From Rhodamnia argentea (lineage: Eukaryota > Streptophyta > Magnoliopsida > Myrtales > Myrtaceae), in assembly GCF_020921035.1 (NCBI RefSeq), contig NC_063151.1, positions 27,658,934 through 27,722,933 of the forward strand: a stretch of DNA of 64,000 bases, written 5' to 3'. Under the pieces are notes generated by a model. That model did no database searches. It was not told the origin of the DNA and saw only the letters and a list, made by a program, of their open reading frames with translations. Positions 22,491 through 33,790 of this stretch are shown piece after piece. Position 1 is the stretch's first letter, and every line of letters starts with the position of its first letter. The position numbers and the translations under genes are program-made.

Positions 22491-23110
22491 AACATTAACC
22501 ATGATTTTTTCAAATGATTTTTTCTTCGAAATATAATTTTCCCATCTAGGAGTGTTCGATCGCCTATCATTCCTATTTTCGAGGTAAATTTTAAGAGAGA
22601 ATTATTAAAAAAACCATAAATCTATCGTAATTATGCCAATTTAGTTCACTTTGCTGGCCGATGTTGACGTGACACTACCGCCGTTGACGTGGACTTTCTA
22701 AAATAATATTTTAAATTTTTATGTTATTTTTTTTTAGATTTTTTCTCTTCGTACTTAGGGCGGCCAACAAGGGCTAGGACGCCCTCACCCGGTTTGGGCG
22801 AAGGCCGTGACACCCTCGCCGGAGGTTGGTGACGAGCCGCATGCCCTCACCTGTGATCGGTGAGGGTCGGATGGAGACCCTCACCGACCCAAAGGGTTGG
22901 GAAAAAAAATAAAGAAAAGAAAAGAAAAAGAGAAAAACAGAAAATATCATAAAAATTTTAGAAAATTTTATTTTAAAAAAGGTTTACGTCAACACCGGCC
23001 GACTAAATTGATTGAATTGACACAATTGCAAAAGATTTAGGACTGAATTGGAAAAAAATTAGGACGGAAATGACACAATTACAATAACTTTATGACTTTT
23101 TGATAATTTT
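22491..23110. mobile_element. GC-core repeat, unbroken copy
   Basis: Directly follows the split copy and has the same order: AT-rich arm, GC-rich core with GAGGGC/GCCCTC words (22765-22890), A/G tract, AT-rich arm of the 'gacacaattgcaa' type. The two copies are in tandem. Arms are partly complementary, suggesting long terminal inverted repeats. No coding capacity. Confidence 0.6.
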
Positions 23111-24855
23111 GCCTAAATTTTAGTCTCGTTCACTACTCTTCACATTAGAATCATGTTAGTCAAATTTCATGCATAGGATTAGACCTGTCAAAATAGGTCA
23201 TAAACCCAATATGATAAATCGAAGTTGTTTTATGAATTAGTTATATTCAAGTGAGCCATAAGTCCATTTAGACTTAATATGAATATTTAATGAACCATAA
23301 TTAAATCATAAATGAATTTAAAACTTACACCTGTATGACCCTCTCTTCATTCTCTTTCGCATTCACTCAATCTCGCGCTCAATCACTTCACACTTTCATC
23401 TTACTTTGAGTATGAGTTTCCTAAATTGGATTACATATGACAATATTTTAGAAATATGAGTTAAGTCGAGTCCGGTATGAGTTGGATATGGATCGGATTA
23501 GATATGAATAACTAGATTTGCATTACAACAAAATGAATTATAAACGGATTAAATGTGTCTATTGGCTGGACTACATTCTATTTCTATATTTTTTTCTTCA
23601 ATATGAAGTGGATCGATGTCCATCTGCAAACGTGCATTTGCAAAACATAACTATAGTCAATCAAACTACTTATGTTTTGCCCCTCAAATCCAGAACCACA
23701 AACTGTCTGCTCGTTTGTTTGGGCCTGGTCATTCACATAAGCAGAGAAAACGCGAATTCCGTCATCCAAATCACAAGGAATCAGCACATAACGCGTGCCA
23801 GTATAGCAGAAGATCATCACAAAGTTAATCTCCACAGGAAAAACCAAACTCTAGCAATGAATGATCACGATAGCTGTAAATTTTGGTCCTCGCTAACAAT
23901 TCTTGCCATGCAGAACTTGGATGCTTTGTGGGGTCTCCAAGATCTGCAAATGGAGTGGCAATTTCATCAGCTAGGCGGGGATTTACTTGGGAAATTTGCA
24001 GCTCTGTCACATATTACGGTTTTCCGGTTACAGAAATTAGCTTGACCGGAAGAGAAAGCGAACAATACAAGGTCAAAAGTCACAGATGGTCATCCTTCTC
24101 CAGCCACGTTCCCAGAATGAAGCACGACTTGCAATAAGTAGTTTTATCTAAATGAAAACTTCATTTCACTGGTCTTTTCTCGAAAAAGCAATGTGACAAG
24201 TCATCAGGAGTCAAAAAAGTCAAACACTTACACCTTCAGTCTGGTGATGCACAGCGAGGTCATCTCCAATCTTGTAAAGTCATCCAGGCAAGACCACACA
24301 GCATGTTCTACTATTCATCTCCTCGCGTCGTTCTAACTTCAATTCCGTCATCAAGGAGAGACATTGGGTTCGCAAATACCCCATGTTCCAGCATGTGAAA
24401 GTTATATCAACAAGCTTTACTCATCCCGGATGGTGGTTTTGCATCTGCATGTGTAAGAGCAGTTAGAAGCATGCACAATGTACAGCGAATCCCATAACAA
24501 GAAAAGATTAAACATCACTCGTCCACCCATATATCATCTTCATTGCAAATAAAAGCATAAGATCCACCTGAAAGGTCCTGTATTTCTCATAATGTGAAAA
24601 AAAAAAAAAAAAAACAACAGGCATAACCAGGTGTGGATGGCGATTGTAGTGGAACTGGTTGCAGATATTAGCCACCTCAAGATTTCATCTCCTTAGTTTC
24701 ACATGTCTCTCGTGATGAATGAATTATATATGCTAGCCAAAACTAGTGTCTGAGTCAGATGATGATGTCGCCCTGTAAATAGACTTGGAAGTAGATATGA
24801 TGTAAAGACGTGTCATCCAAAACGAGAAGTACCTGAGAGTAGTTTAAGTCCTTCT
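23111..24855. other. Intergenic DNA with an old repeat
   Basis: At 23160-23580 lies a repeat related to 11180-11530. Positions 23585-24140 hold overlapping open frames on both strands (up to 175 residues on plus); none resembles a known protein. An A tract is at 24599-24614. The stretch 24640-24855 is the 3' flank of the next gene. Confidence 0.4.
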
Positions 24856-26327
24856 CTAGACTTGCAAAGTGGTTTGGCTCAATTTCAGAATGTCTCTCAA
24901 CATTCTACTCACAGAGTCCTTCAGCTCTTGAGTAATCTTCAACTGGGAAGGTACCAATTCCAGTGCATATAGAGTGATGACCTTCATCACAGTATCCAAC
25001 CTCAAGGCATTTGTTTCGCTGTTCCATACACTCTGGTTAACAAACTTGCACGATTCTCTCAAGACGCATTCTCTGCACACCTAAAAGACAAAATCGAAAG
25101 GAAAAAATAATAAGAGATAGACCATCATTGTTCACATTATAAAGACGTCGAATTCATTGAACAGAGAGGAAGCAACTTAAACAACTACTGCCTCACATTG
25201 TCCTCTTGTATACTGAAGAAACTCCGCAATCTTTTAGCAGCAAAGACATTCTTTTTTGCAGTGGAAGGGCAGCCAAACAAAGCTATCTTTTTCAAGTCGC
25301 TACCTGACAACCATCTGGACACAGAACACAAAAGTTCAGCATACTAGGTGGACAGAAGAAAACCAACATCAATGATTGATGCACGAGTACCAAACAAATT
25401 AAAATACAACTCAATAGAAGGATCAAGAATCACCAATTCCCCCTAAATTTACTCAAATACTGCTTCCTGGGTGTCATATGTGATATTGGCTCACAAGTCA
25501 TAACCTCTAAAGTTCTGAGAATCAATCATTCCAAGCTCATACCCTCCTCACAACAACCATGAAAAGTTGTATTTCAAAAGTTCCTCGGCTTCATTTATCT
25601 TAAGCCAATTTAACCTCATCTCTACTGCATATAACACTTCATATCGGCGGAAATGAATAATCCGACGAACTTGGCAAAACGCTTACTTGGCAATCTCTTG
25701 ATGGTCCTTGCCGAACTTCTCGGCCGCGAATTTCACGAAATCTCTGCTGTAACTGTCCTCGAAACGGCTCGCGTCCCATTTCCCATTCTTCTTCAAGAAA
25801 TTAGCCTCTCTAAAGTAACCTTCCTCGTGCAAATGAGACAAGAAAGCCTCCGCATACGGAGAGAGATCCTTTATAACAAGAACACCCTCGGGAGGCCTCT
25901 TAGGCTTTTCCCGCTTTCCATCCACGTAGAGATCGTACAAGCTCGCGGGCGGCGCCCTTTGATCCTGCTCAGGAACAGCCGCATCACTCTTCGGTCCGTC
26001 GTCCCTGCTCTCTAGAATCCTCACCTCCTCCTCCAACCGCTTCAGTTTCAAGCCCAACTCGCTTCTCGCACCATCGGATCCGCTTTCCCTGTCGCGTTCG
26101 TCTGTTTTCGGGGATAGTCCCACCGCTTCTTTGAAGAACACATCGAGCGGCTTCTTCTTGCAGTTGATGTTTTCCTCGGCGTGGGATCGAGTCGAGCTTT
26201 TAGATGCTGCGCCGGTGGCGAAACTGCAGTGAGGGTGAGGTGAGAGAGGTTTGCGGACGGCCGAATGGAGGAAATGAGGTTTAGGGCTTTGGCGTTTGAG
26301 AGAGGACAGGGTTTTGAGAAGACGCAT
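24856..26327 (-). CDS. Predicted organelle-targeted protein with C-terminal Cys cluster
   Basis: Three exons on the minus strand, 25687-26327, 25197-25314 and 24856-25080, join in phase to 327 aa. The N-terminus (MRLLKTLSSLKRQ, then Arg/Ser/His-rich to about residue 45) looks like a mitochondrial or plastid transit peptide. A charged coiled stretch (ELGLKLKRLEEEVRILESRD) follows, then a conserved-looking domain: LYDLYVDGKRE, HEEGYFREANFL, DWLSGSD-like KWLSGSDLKKIALFGCPS, and FFSIQED. The last exon has VCRECVLRESCKFVNQSVW, a C-x2-C-x5-C cluster. This end resembles the region I associate with plant VAR3/OZ-type RanBP2 zinc-finger organelle proteins, but no RanBP2 zinc finger is present. A GTG-initiated extension upstream is not needed; the ATG at about 26327 is preferred. 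Site II motifs upstream fit an organelle gene. Function unknown. Confidence 0.8.
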
Positions 26328-26407
26328 GATCGCCCCAGCACCGGAACTGGGAGCGACTGATCGATCGTGGCGACGCACACTGCCTTTGAGATGGAGAGGA
26401 CTCGAAG

Positions 26408-26476
26408 AAGAAGGCTCAACTTTGGGCCTGTTAAATGGGCCTGATCAGCCCAAACGTTCCTAAGGACCTGAAGCCC
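26408..26476 (-). promoter_or_regulatory. Cluster of site II (GGCCCA/AGCCCA) promoter motifs
   Basis: Four TGGGCC/AGCCCA-type words lie within about 70 bases, 80-150 bases upstream of the start codon of the organelle-protein gene. Such TCP-bound site II elements are typical of plant genes for mitochondrial and ribosomal proteins. Function here is inferred from position only. Confidence 0.5.
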
Positions 26477-26479
26477 AAA

Positions 26480-28118
26480 CGGACTATTTTGGAAAATTGA
26501 ATCAGCATTGTTATATTGGCCACGACTATTCTGGAGAGGACTCATATGAATATGTTTGGTTATGTAATTTTATTTTCCTATTTCTAGATTTAGAAGTAAC
26601 TTTGAAGTCACTTGAAGAAGTTAAAAAATAAAAAAACTGTTTCTCTTCAGAAGTAGAAAAATCGAAAATCAACTTCTGAGCGGAAGTCGATTTATAAAAC
26701 ATAAGTATTGTCATGTGCGCCTTTAATAATACTAAGTTATATCACCTGTGGCCTAAAAGTCAAAGGTTGTCGAGCCTATTATCGCAGCCTCGCTACACAC
26801 AAAGTTTAATACACACTTCTCCCAACAAGACTATCATGGGTCTAGTTATTACTTAAGATATGCCTGCTAAGATTTTGTCGTTCTTGAAAAAGGGAGGGTG
26901 AAATACGGATGATGACATAAGTTTTTCAGGTGTTTGATATTTAATCTCTAACAACGAACATCTCTTCATTCTTGTAAATGTCATATTGTAACGTGAAAAT
27001 ATCATGCTCTATTCATTTTAAGGCGTTCAAGTGACTCACTCATTCCAATTGCCGATTTTTCAGCAATCTAAGGGAGGTGAAATGCTTTTCTTCCCTCCTC
27101 CTTAGAGTTCTCATCTTTACACAACTTTCTTTTTCAACCTTCCAGAGAAGAGGGTTTGAACTAGTCCCTCCACTCCTTTTTCCTTTGGTTGATTTGGTTC
27201 TTTGTTTTTTTTTTTTATTACTTTCCTCCCAATTTGAAGAGCTTTTCTCTTTTGATCTAGAAGAGGTTTCTATCTCGATCTAGTCTAGATTTGGGGACGT
27301 CGAATCTAGGTGCGCAACGCTGAAAAACAAGGCACCAACGGAGATTTATATGTGTGCTCATTCGATAACCAACCACCGATTTTGATTCGAAGAAGTCATA
27401 GATATGCTTTTGGAGCGTGTGACCCCTAATCTTATTATGGTGATTTTATCTTTTTATTTGAAACTTGTTTTGTTTCAAAGTTGTGTGAGATTTGACTTGG
27501 TTTGTGGTTGGACTGCTTGATTTCTCCTTGGTACTTATGTGGAAATGAATGGAATATTATTTTGAAAAAAAAAAAAAAAGGTGTTGAAAGAGAAGTTCCA
27601 CGGTAGTTGGCATGAGCTCGAGCACATGGCAGGACCATTTTCTTTTTCTTTTGTTCTCCCCCCCAAGAATAGAATTTCCAGGGTCACCAAATTCAATCAT
27701 TTTAAAGCACAAGCACAAGAAACGAAATTGGAACTTTGGTTAGTGACTGGTGAGAACATTCCTCCACTACTTCGCACGACCTCAATATCATAATTCCGTG
27801 GAAAGCCAATGATAAAGCTCTTGTTAAGGCTTCAATCAAACCCAGAAAAAGAAAATATTATCAGCGAAATTATTGGCACGTGGCTGAGAGCATGTTCGGA
27901 GGCATCGATCCGGGGGATTGCACGTGCACGACGACCGTTTGTAAACCTTGCACTGCCCTTTATTCTCTCCGTGAATCGTGGGGTCGTTCGATTCTGGACT
28001 ACCCAAGGCCGCCTCTTAGACTTCCTCCTATGCCTTCGCATTGATATAGGCCGTGGAAGAGATTTTGGAGATTGGAGACATAATTCGTTGGATATGATCA
28101 ATCCTACGACAAAAAGAG
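26480..28118. other. Intergenic DNA, possible retroposed segment
   Basis: Mostly AT-rich with no recognised gene. At 27560-27579 a run of A follows a T/G-rich transcript-like stretch (27060-27560), as in a retroposed RNA copy with a 3' poly(A), but I cannot find a matching target duplication. Between 27580 and 28100 no feature is seen; the 123-residue frame at 27809-28180 has no recognisable content. Confidence 0.35.
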
Positions 28119-28772
28119 AGAGAAGGAAAAAGTATCAAAACATTCATAAACCTATTGCATTAGTGTCAATTCAATCCTAAACATTTCAATTGCGCCAATT
28201 TAATCCTAAACTTTTTGTATTGTACCGACTTAATCATAAACTTTTTAATTTTGTTGATTCAATCATAAATTTTCAATTGCGCCACTGAGTTGTCTTAGCT
28301 ATGTGGCTGAATCGCGTTGACGTGTTCATTTTTTAATAATTTTTTCAAATTGAATTCTTAATTATTTTGGCCGGCATGGACCGCCTTGTTCGTGGCCTCG
28401 CTAGATCTGGGCCGGGCGAGGGCCACCTCGTCGGCCATGAGTGACGCCGCAAAGGCCCTCGCCCGGATCTAGCGAGGACGCGGATAAGGCGGTCCTTGCC
28501 GATCAAACTTAAAGAACAAGACTTAAAGAGGAAAAAATTAATTAAACATTTAAGCTCTTTTTTAATTTTTTTGAAAAATATCCACATCGGTGCTAGTTAA
28601 GCCATATAGGCCGGCCGACATCCACGTTAGCTATTTTCGGCCAAAATTGATCAAAATGGACTCAATTGATATAAATGCAAAATGTTTATGACTGAATTGT
28701 CATAATTGAAAGGTTTAAATCTAAATTGGCACAAATGCAATATGTTTAGGTTTTGTTTGATATGTTTCCCCC
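28119..28772. mobile_element. Non-autonomous GC-core element with TIRs and 8-bp TSD
   Basis: The ends are inverted copies of about 150 bp: the left begins near AAAAAGTATCAAAACATTC and the right, on the minus strand, GGGGGAAACATATCAAAC; both continue with 'ttgcatt' and 'aaatt' words. AAAAAGAG flanks both sides (28111-28118 and 28773-28780). The core at 28365-28500 is GC-rich with GGCGAGGGCC and CGGATCTAGCGAGG words, itself partly palindromic. TSD length and long TIRs suggest the Mutator-like (MULE) group. No transposase. Confidence 0.7.
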
Positions 28773-28780
28773 AAAAAGAG

Positions 28781-29266
28781 TTTATCGAAGTACGTTCTTA
28801 CTAAGTTCAATCTAGTCTAATTTGTGATTGACGAGCCTGTTTATTTACTCTTAAGTTCACGAAACAAAATTTGGTTCTTTGCTTTACGGCAAGAATTTAA
28901 AATATCATCGAAACTTCAAAATTATATGTGAATCTACGTGTCGGCATTCATATATTCTAAAAGCTTCAGGTTTTTCGGGTCAAGAAAAATCAAAGTGTGC
29001 GTACGCAGCAAAATTTAGGCTTAACAACAAATAAAATGTCAAAGTCAATATGGACAAGCTTTGCTACGATAAAATGAGTTTTGGTGCTCTACAGAGCTCG
29101 GTACGATTGGTCGGCCTTGCGCGGTCCAGCATAGAAAGCACATAAAATACGTCTCCCCATGTTAATTCTAGAACGAGCCCGATAAAAGATTGGTTTGATA
29201 TCTCCATGAAAACCAGCTTAACAAACACATGAATCTCGTCTCTCTAAATTTTAGCTTAGTGCATTT
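28781..29266. other. AT-rich spacer left of the copia palindrome
   Basis: No gene, repeat or RNA recognised in this stretch. The five bases before the LTR (CATTT) do not match those beyond the other end of the palindrome. Confidence 0.5.
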
Positions 29267-29743
29267 TGTAACGACAGAAAAATAGGGGCTAACTGCCCAT
29301 GACACCCCTCCACTACTTTTGTGTGTGTAACCACCCCACGATTAGGAGAGAGAAGAGGGAAACATGTGTAAGTTTTTTTTAAGCTTTGGGAGTTTGTTGT
29401 CTGTATTCTGCTCTGCGTTTTGCATCAATGGTGTTTGGGGTCTCAGATCTCTTGTGAAGGGAATCTTGGGTGTGCAATATCTTGGGGTTGTGAGAGTTGT
29501 ATTGTAGAAAGGTTTGCTGTTCAGAGTGCGATCCACTGTTTGGTCTTTGTTGCGTTGAGAGGTGTGCGTTGTAATTTTTCCTGGTCATCAAAGAGAGTTC
29601 CGTGTGATTGCCCCGTGGATGTAGACAGGCCAACCTGTCGAATCACGTAATCTGTGTCTCTCCATCTTTACTTTGTTGCACTTGTCTTGTTTATCGTTTT
29701 ATCCAACGCAAGCATCAATTACATGTGAAGAATCATATCAACA
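29267..29743 (+). repeat. Left copia LTR (5' LTR orientation)
   Basis: Starts TGTAACGACAG and ends ATATCAACA, directly followed by AG and the primer-binding site. Length about 477 bp, against about 473 bp for the right one. It is the only LTR of the plus-strand arm. Confidence 0.85.
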
Positions 29744-29745
29744 AG

Positions 29746-29757
29746 TGGTATCAGAGC
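29746..29757 (+). other. Primer-binding site (initiator Met-tRNA type)
   Basis: TGGTATCAGAGC is the standard copia PBS, complementary to the 3' end of the initiator methionine tRNA, two bases after the LTR. Confidence 0.93.
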
Positions 29758-29821
29758 CGAAGGTTCGAGAAACCTGTGCCGCACGTGATAAACGTCAACA
29801 TACGTGTTTCAGCTTTGTGCG

Positions 29822-32275
29822 ATGGCCACGAGGACTTCTACAAAGTTCGAGGTGCCAAAATTCAATGGATCTAATTATCCATTGTGGAAGCTGAAAATGC
29901 AAGCGGTGTTGGTGAAAGACGGCAGTGTAGTTGCTCTTGCCGGCAAAGGTAAAAAGCTGGCAGAGATGAAAGATGAGGATTTTGTACGTAAAGATCAAAC
30001 GGCAATGGCGGATCTACTTACGGCATTAGATGATTCTGTCATCTTCAATGTCTCCGATCAAACTATTGCCAAAGGTTTGTGAGACAAATTGAAGAATCTC
30101 TAAGAAGGGAAAACAATGTCAAACAAAATTTTTCTTCATCGACAATTATACGGTTTAAAGATGAAGGAACGCTCCTCTTTCCAAGAGCACCCGAGCAGAT
30201 TCAACACCCTGTTAAGCAAATTGACTTCCATCGACGTCAAAATTGAGGATGACGAGAAGGTAACACTTCTTTTGTGTTCTATGCTCGATACATGGGATTC
30301 CTTGATCATGAATCTTAGTACTGGAGTGGATCTTGACATGGATTCTATTATTGCTACGTTGCTGACGGAAGAGTCTTGTAGAAAAACTCTCGAGAGCACT
30401 TCTAGTAATGCTATGATGGCTAGGGGAAGATCCATGGACAAAGGTTCTAGTGGGAGAAAGCAGTCAAGGTCCAAGTCAAAGAAGCGAACGTTGGGTCCTT
30501 GTTGAAAATGTGGACAGATGGGTCACATGCGTAAAGATTGTAAATCCAAGGAGAATTAGCGAAATTTCAAATCTGATTCTAAAAATGCATCATCATTGAC
30601 AAGTTCCCAAGGAAACATCATTGTCTATACAGACTTATCCGAAGATGGCGAGTTGATGTCCGCAGATTCAATAAAAAGAGTGCAATATCAATGGATTTTG
30701 GATTCGGGCGCTTCTTTCCGTATGACACCATATCGAGACTGGTTTCATACATATCAATCATGTGATGGAGGTACAATATACATGGGCAATGATAACTCAT
30801 GTCATGTTGTGGGATTGGAGATGTCCGTGTTACCATGTTTGATGGCATCGTGCATACAATATCGGGTGTACGACATGTACCGGATCTGCGGAAAAGTCTA
30901 CTATCGTTGGGAAAGTTTGATGAAAATGGCGATAAGATTACTTTGGAAAAGAGATGATTTAAGATCGTCAAAGGAGCACTTATCGCGGCGAAAGGAGAAT
31001 TGGTAGGTGGTTTATACGGGCTCATTGGAGAGACCATAGTTAGTGAGGCCATAGTTGCCAATGCTGTGATAGAGTCGGCAACTATCCGGCATAGGCGTTT
31101 GGGACACATGAGCATGTAGGGACTAAAGGTACTTCTTGATTGTGGTCTTCTTCATGGTTTAAAGATTATTAATTTAGACTTTTGTGAAGATTGCCTATTC
31201 GAAAAATTTCATAGAACTCCTTTTTGTCGTTCGAAAGCAAGAAGTCAGAATATTTTAGACTTGATACATTATGATACTTGGGAGTCTCTTGATGAGTCTT
31301 TGGGTGGTGCTAAATGTTTTATTTCATTTATTGACGATCTTTCCAGAAAATTTTGGGTTTACATCCTTAAAAAGAAAAGTGATGCTTTTGCTTCTTTTAA
31401 GAAGTTTAAAGCATTGGTAGAAAATAAAAAAGGAACAAAAATAAAGTGTTTGAGAACCGATAATGGAGGAGAATATATGTCGCAAGAATTCTTAAATTTT
31501 TGCAGCAAGCATGGCATTAAAAGACACTTCACGGTTCTAGAAACTCCACAGCAAAATGGAGTGGCTGAGCATATGAATCGTACGCTAATGGATCGTGTTC
31601 GAAGTATGTTGAGCTGTCTTGGTATGAATTAGAGTTTTTGGGTTGAAGTTGTATGTACAGCGTGTTACATAGTAAATCGTTCCCCAACAACGGCTCTTAA
31701 TGGACAGATTCCAGAAGAGGTATGGTTTGGAAAACCAGTTAACTATTCTTTCCTCCGTACTTTTGGTTGTAATACTTATATGTGGGTTCCAAAAGAGCAA
31801 AGGACTAAGCTTGAAGCAAGGTCCATAAAGTGTATTTTTCTTGGCTAAGCAGAAGGTGTAAAGGGGTACATATTGTGGGATCCTACTACTCGCAAATTTG
31901 TTATTAGCCGAGATATCGTCTTCAATAAACATTCATTGCGTAAAGACAAAGAGATGCCAAATGCTGAGCAACCACGGATATTTGAACTTGAATCATCAAG
32001 CGAAGTTCAAGATCAATCTGAAGAACATTTGACTGATACGGATGAAGCTACTGGGGATGAAACCGATAGAGAGCATATAAACAAAACTAGTATTGAAACT
32101 CGGTGTGACCAAGGACCTCCTAGGAGGACTACTAGACCTCCAATTTGGCTAAATGATTATGTGACTACTTATGCTTGCATCACTGAAGAGGGGGAGCCTT
32201 GTATATATCGGGAAGCTTGTGATTCCAGTGATGCTCCTCAATGGAGGGCATCTATGGAGGAGGAAATGTAGTCCC
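29822..32275 (+). pseudogene. Left-arm copia gag-protease-integrase, interrupted
   Basis: Gag starts MATRTSTKFEVPKFNGSNYP, then FVRKDQTAMADLL. Stops interrupt it after IAKGL and again before the zinc knuckle, where CxKCGQMGHMRKDC has a TGA at 30503-30505. The protease motif ILDSGASF is at about 30700. Integrase follows with WESLDESLGGAK, CLRTDNGGEYMSQEF and TPQQNGVAE, the catalytic DDE-type core, ending at a TAG (31630-31632) that the right arm shares. Then comes the linker region to SSDAPQWRASMEEEM and a stop; homology to the other arm ends at about 32301, before the RT domain. No working polyprotein can be made. Confidence 0.9.
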
Positions 32276-32335
32276 TACACAAAACCAAAACCTAGGATCT
32301 TGCATCACAGCTCCGATTTGCCCAATTGTCACCAA

Positions 32336-33790
32336 TCAACTAGTAACCGCAAGCCCAAGAGAATTTCTGCACCATATAAACTTCTCTCTCGCAATGGGCT
32401 TTGTCAACACATCTGCTACGTTGTCATTGGTGTGAATCTTCTGCAAAGAGATGACTCCATCTTCCACTACATCACGAATAAAATGGTACTTGACATCAAT
32501 GTGTTTTGTACGAGAGTGAAACATTGGATTAACAGCCAAATGTAACGCACTCTGACTATCACAACGAATAGTGATCACTTTTTGTTTGATTCTTAGCTCA
32601 TCAAGCAATCTCTTTAACCAAATGCCTTCCTTGCATGCATCTGTTACTACAATATACTCCGCTTTAGTAGTTGATAATGCAACCGCAGATTGTAATCTGG
32701 ACATCCAACTAATTGCTCCGTTGGCTAAAGAGAAACAATACCCAGTAGTAGATCTTCGTCTATCACGATTTCCTACATAGTCTGCATCTACATATCCAAC
32801 CAACTGTAGATTTTGACTACTATAATGAATAGCCATGTCAGCGATACCCTTCAAGTACCGAAGGATCCATTTCACCACGGTCCAATGATCTCGACCCGGA
32901 TTTGCCATGTGCCTGCCGATTGCTCCCATTGCTTGTGCAATGTCTGGTCTGGTGCGGACCATGGCAAACATAAGACTCCCAATTGCCGATGCATATGGTA
33001 CTCGAGCCATCTCTGTCTTCTCTGCTCCTGTGCTAGGATTCTGTTTAGAAGATAATTTACAACCAATAGGAAGTGGGGTATTAACCGGTTTGGCGTTCTG
33101 CATATTGAAGCGCCGCGTAACCTCTTCAACATAACTCTTTTGAGTTATCCGGATCTTCCTATTTTCACGATCTCTGAGTACGGTCATCCCAAGAATTCGG
33201 TTTACGGCTCCCAAATCTTTCATATCGAATTCCCTAGCCAAACGAGCTTTAAGGTTTGCAATACCTTCTTTCGAAGTACAGTAACTCAACATGTTGTCGA
33301 CATACAACAACAAGATTATAAAGTCACAATTACCATGATTGCAAACATAGGCACAATGATCCGCTTCACATCTTTTGAACCCCAAACTCACAATGAAAGA
33401 ATCAAATCGCTTGTACCAGCATCTTGGCGCCTGCTTCAAGCCATAAAGCGAATTGCTCAGCCGACAAACCAAACCCTTCTTGTTTTCTTCAATAAAGCCT
33501 TCAGGCTGAGTCATGTAAATTTCTTCATCAAGATTTCCATGCAAAAAGACTGTTTTAACATCCAACCGCTCAAGCTCTAAATCAAGCACAACACAATACG
33601 AATAGTAGTTAGGCGAACAATTGGGGAAAATATTTCATTGAAATCAATACCTGATTTCTAAGCATAGCCTTTCACCACTAAACGAGATTTGTATCGTTCA
33701 ATATTCCCGTTAGTGTCTCTTTTCAGCTTGTAAACCCACTTGCAACCGATAGCCTTTCGTCCTTCGGGTAACTTGACAAGATCCTAGGTT
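32336..33790 (-). pseudogene. Copia reverse transcriptase and RNase H (right-arm polyprotein)
   Basis: Reading leftward: KAIGCKWVYKLKRDTNG (RT start, about 33750), then a TAG and a frame break near 33590, then LDVKTVFLHGNLDEEIYM, GLKQAPRCWYKRFD and the polymerase motif LLLYVDNMLS, where the second catalytic Asp of the usual YVDDM is Asn. RNase H follows: GYVDADYVGNRDRRRSTTGY, TTKAEYI and ADVLTKPIAREKF, stopping at 32336. About 35 bases after the stop the sequence switches to the inverted left arm, so the 3' end of the element (polypurine tract, 3' LTR) is absent. Confidence 0.9.

Noticed and set aside
23518-24045. 175-residue open frame
   Set aside because: No known motif; several other frames on both strands overlap it, and a repeat forms its start.
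29746-29757. Possible tRNA-Met piece
   Set aside because: It is only the 12-base primer-binding site next to the LTR; no cloverleaf can be formed.
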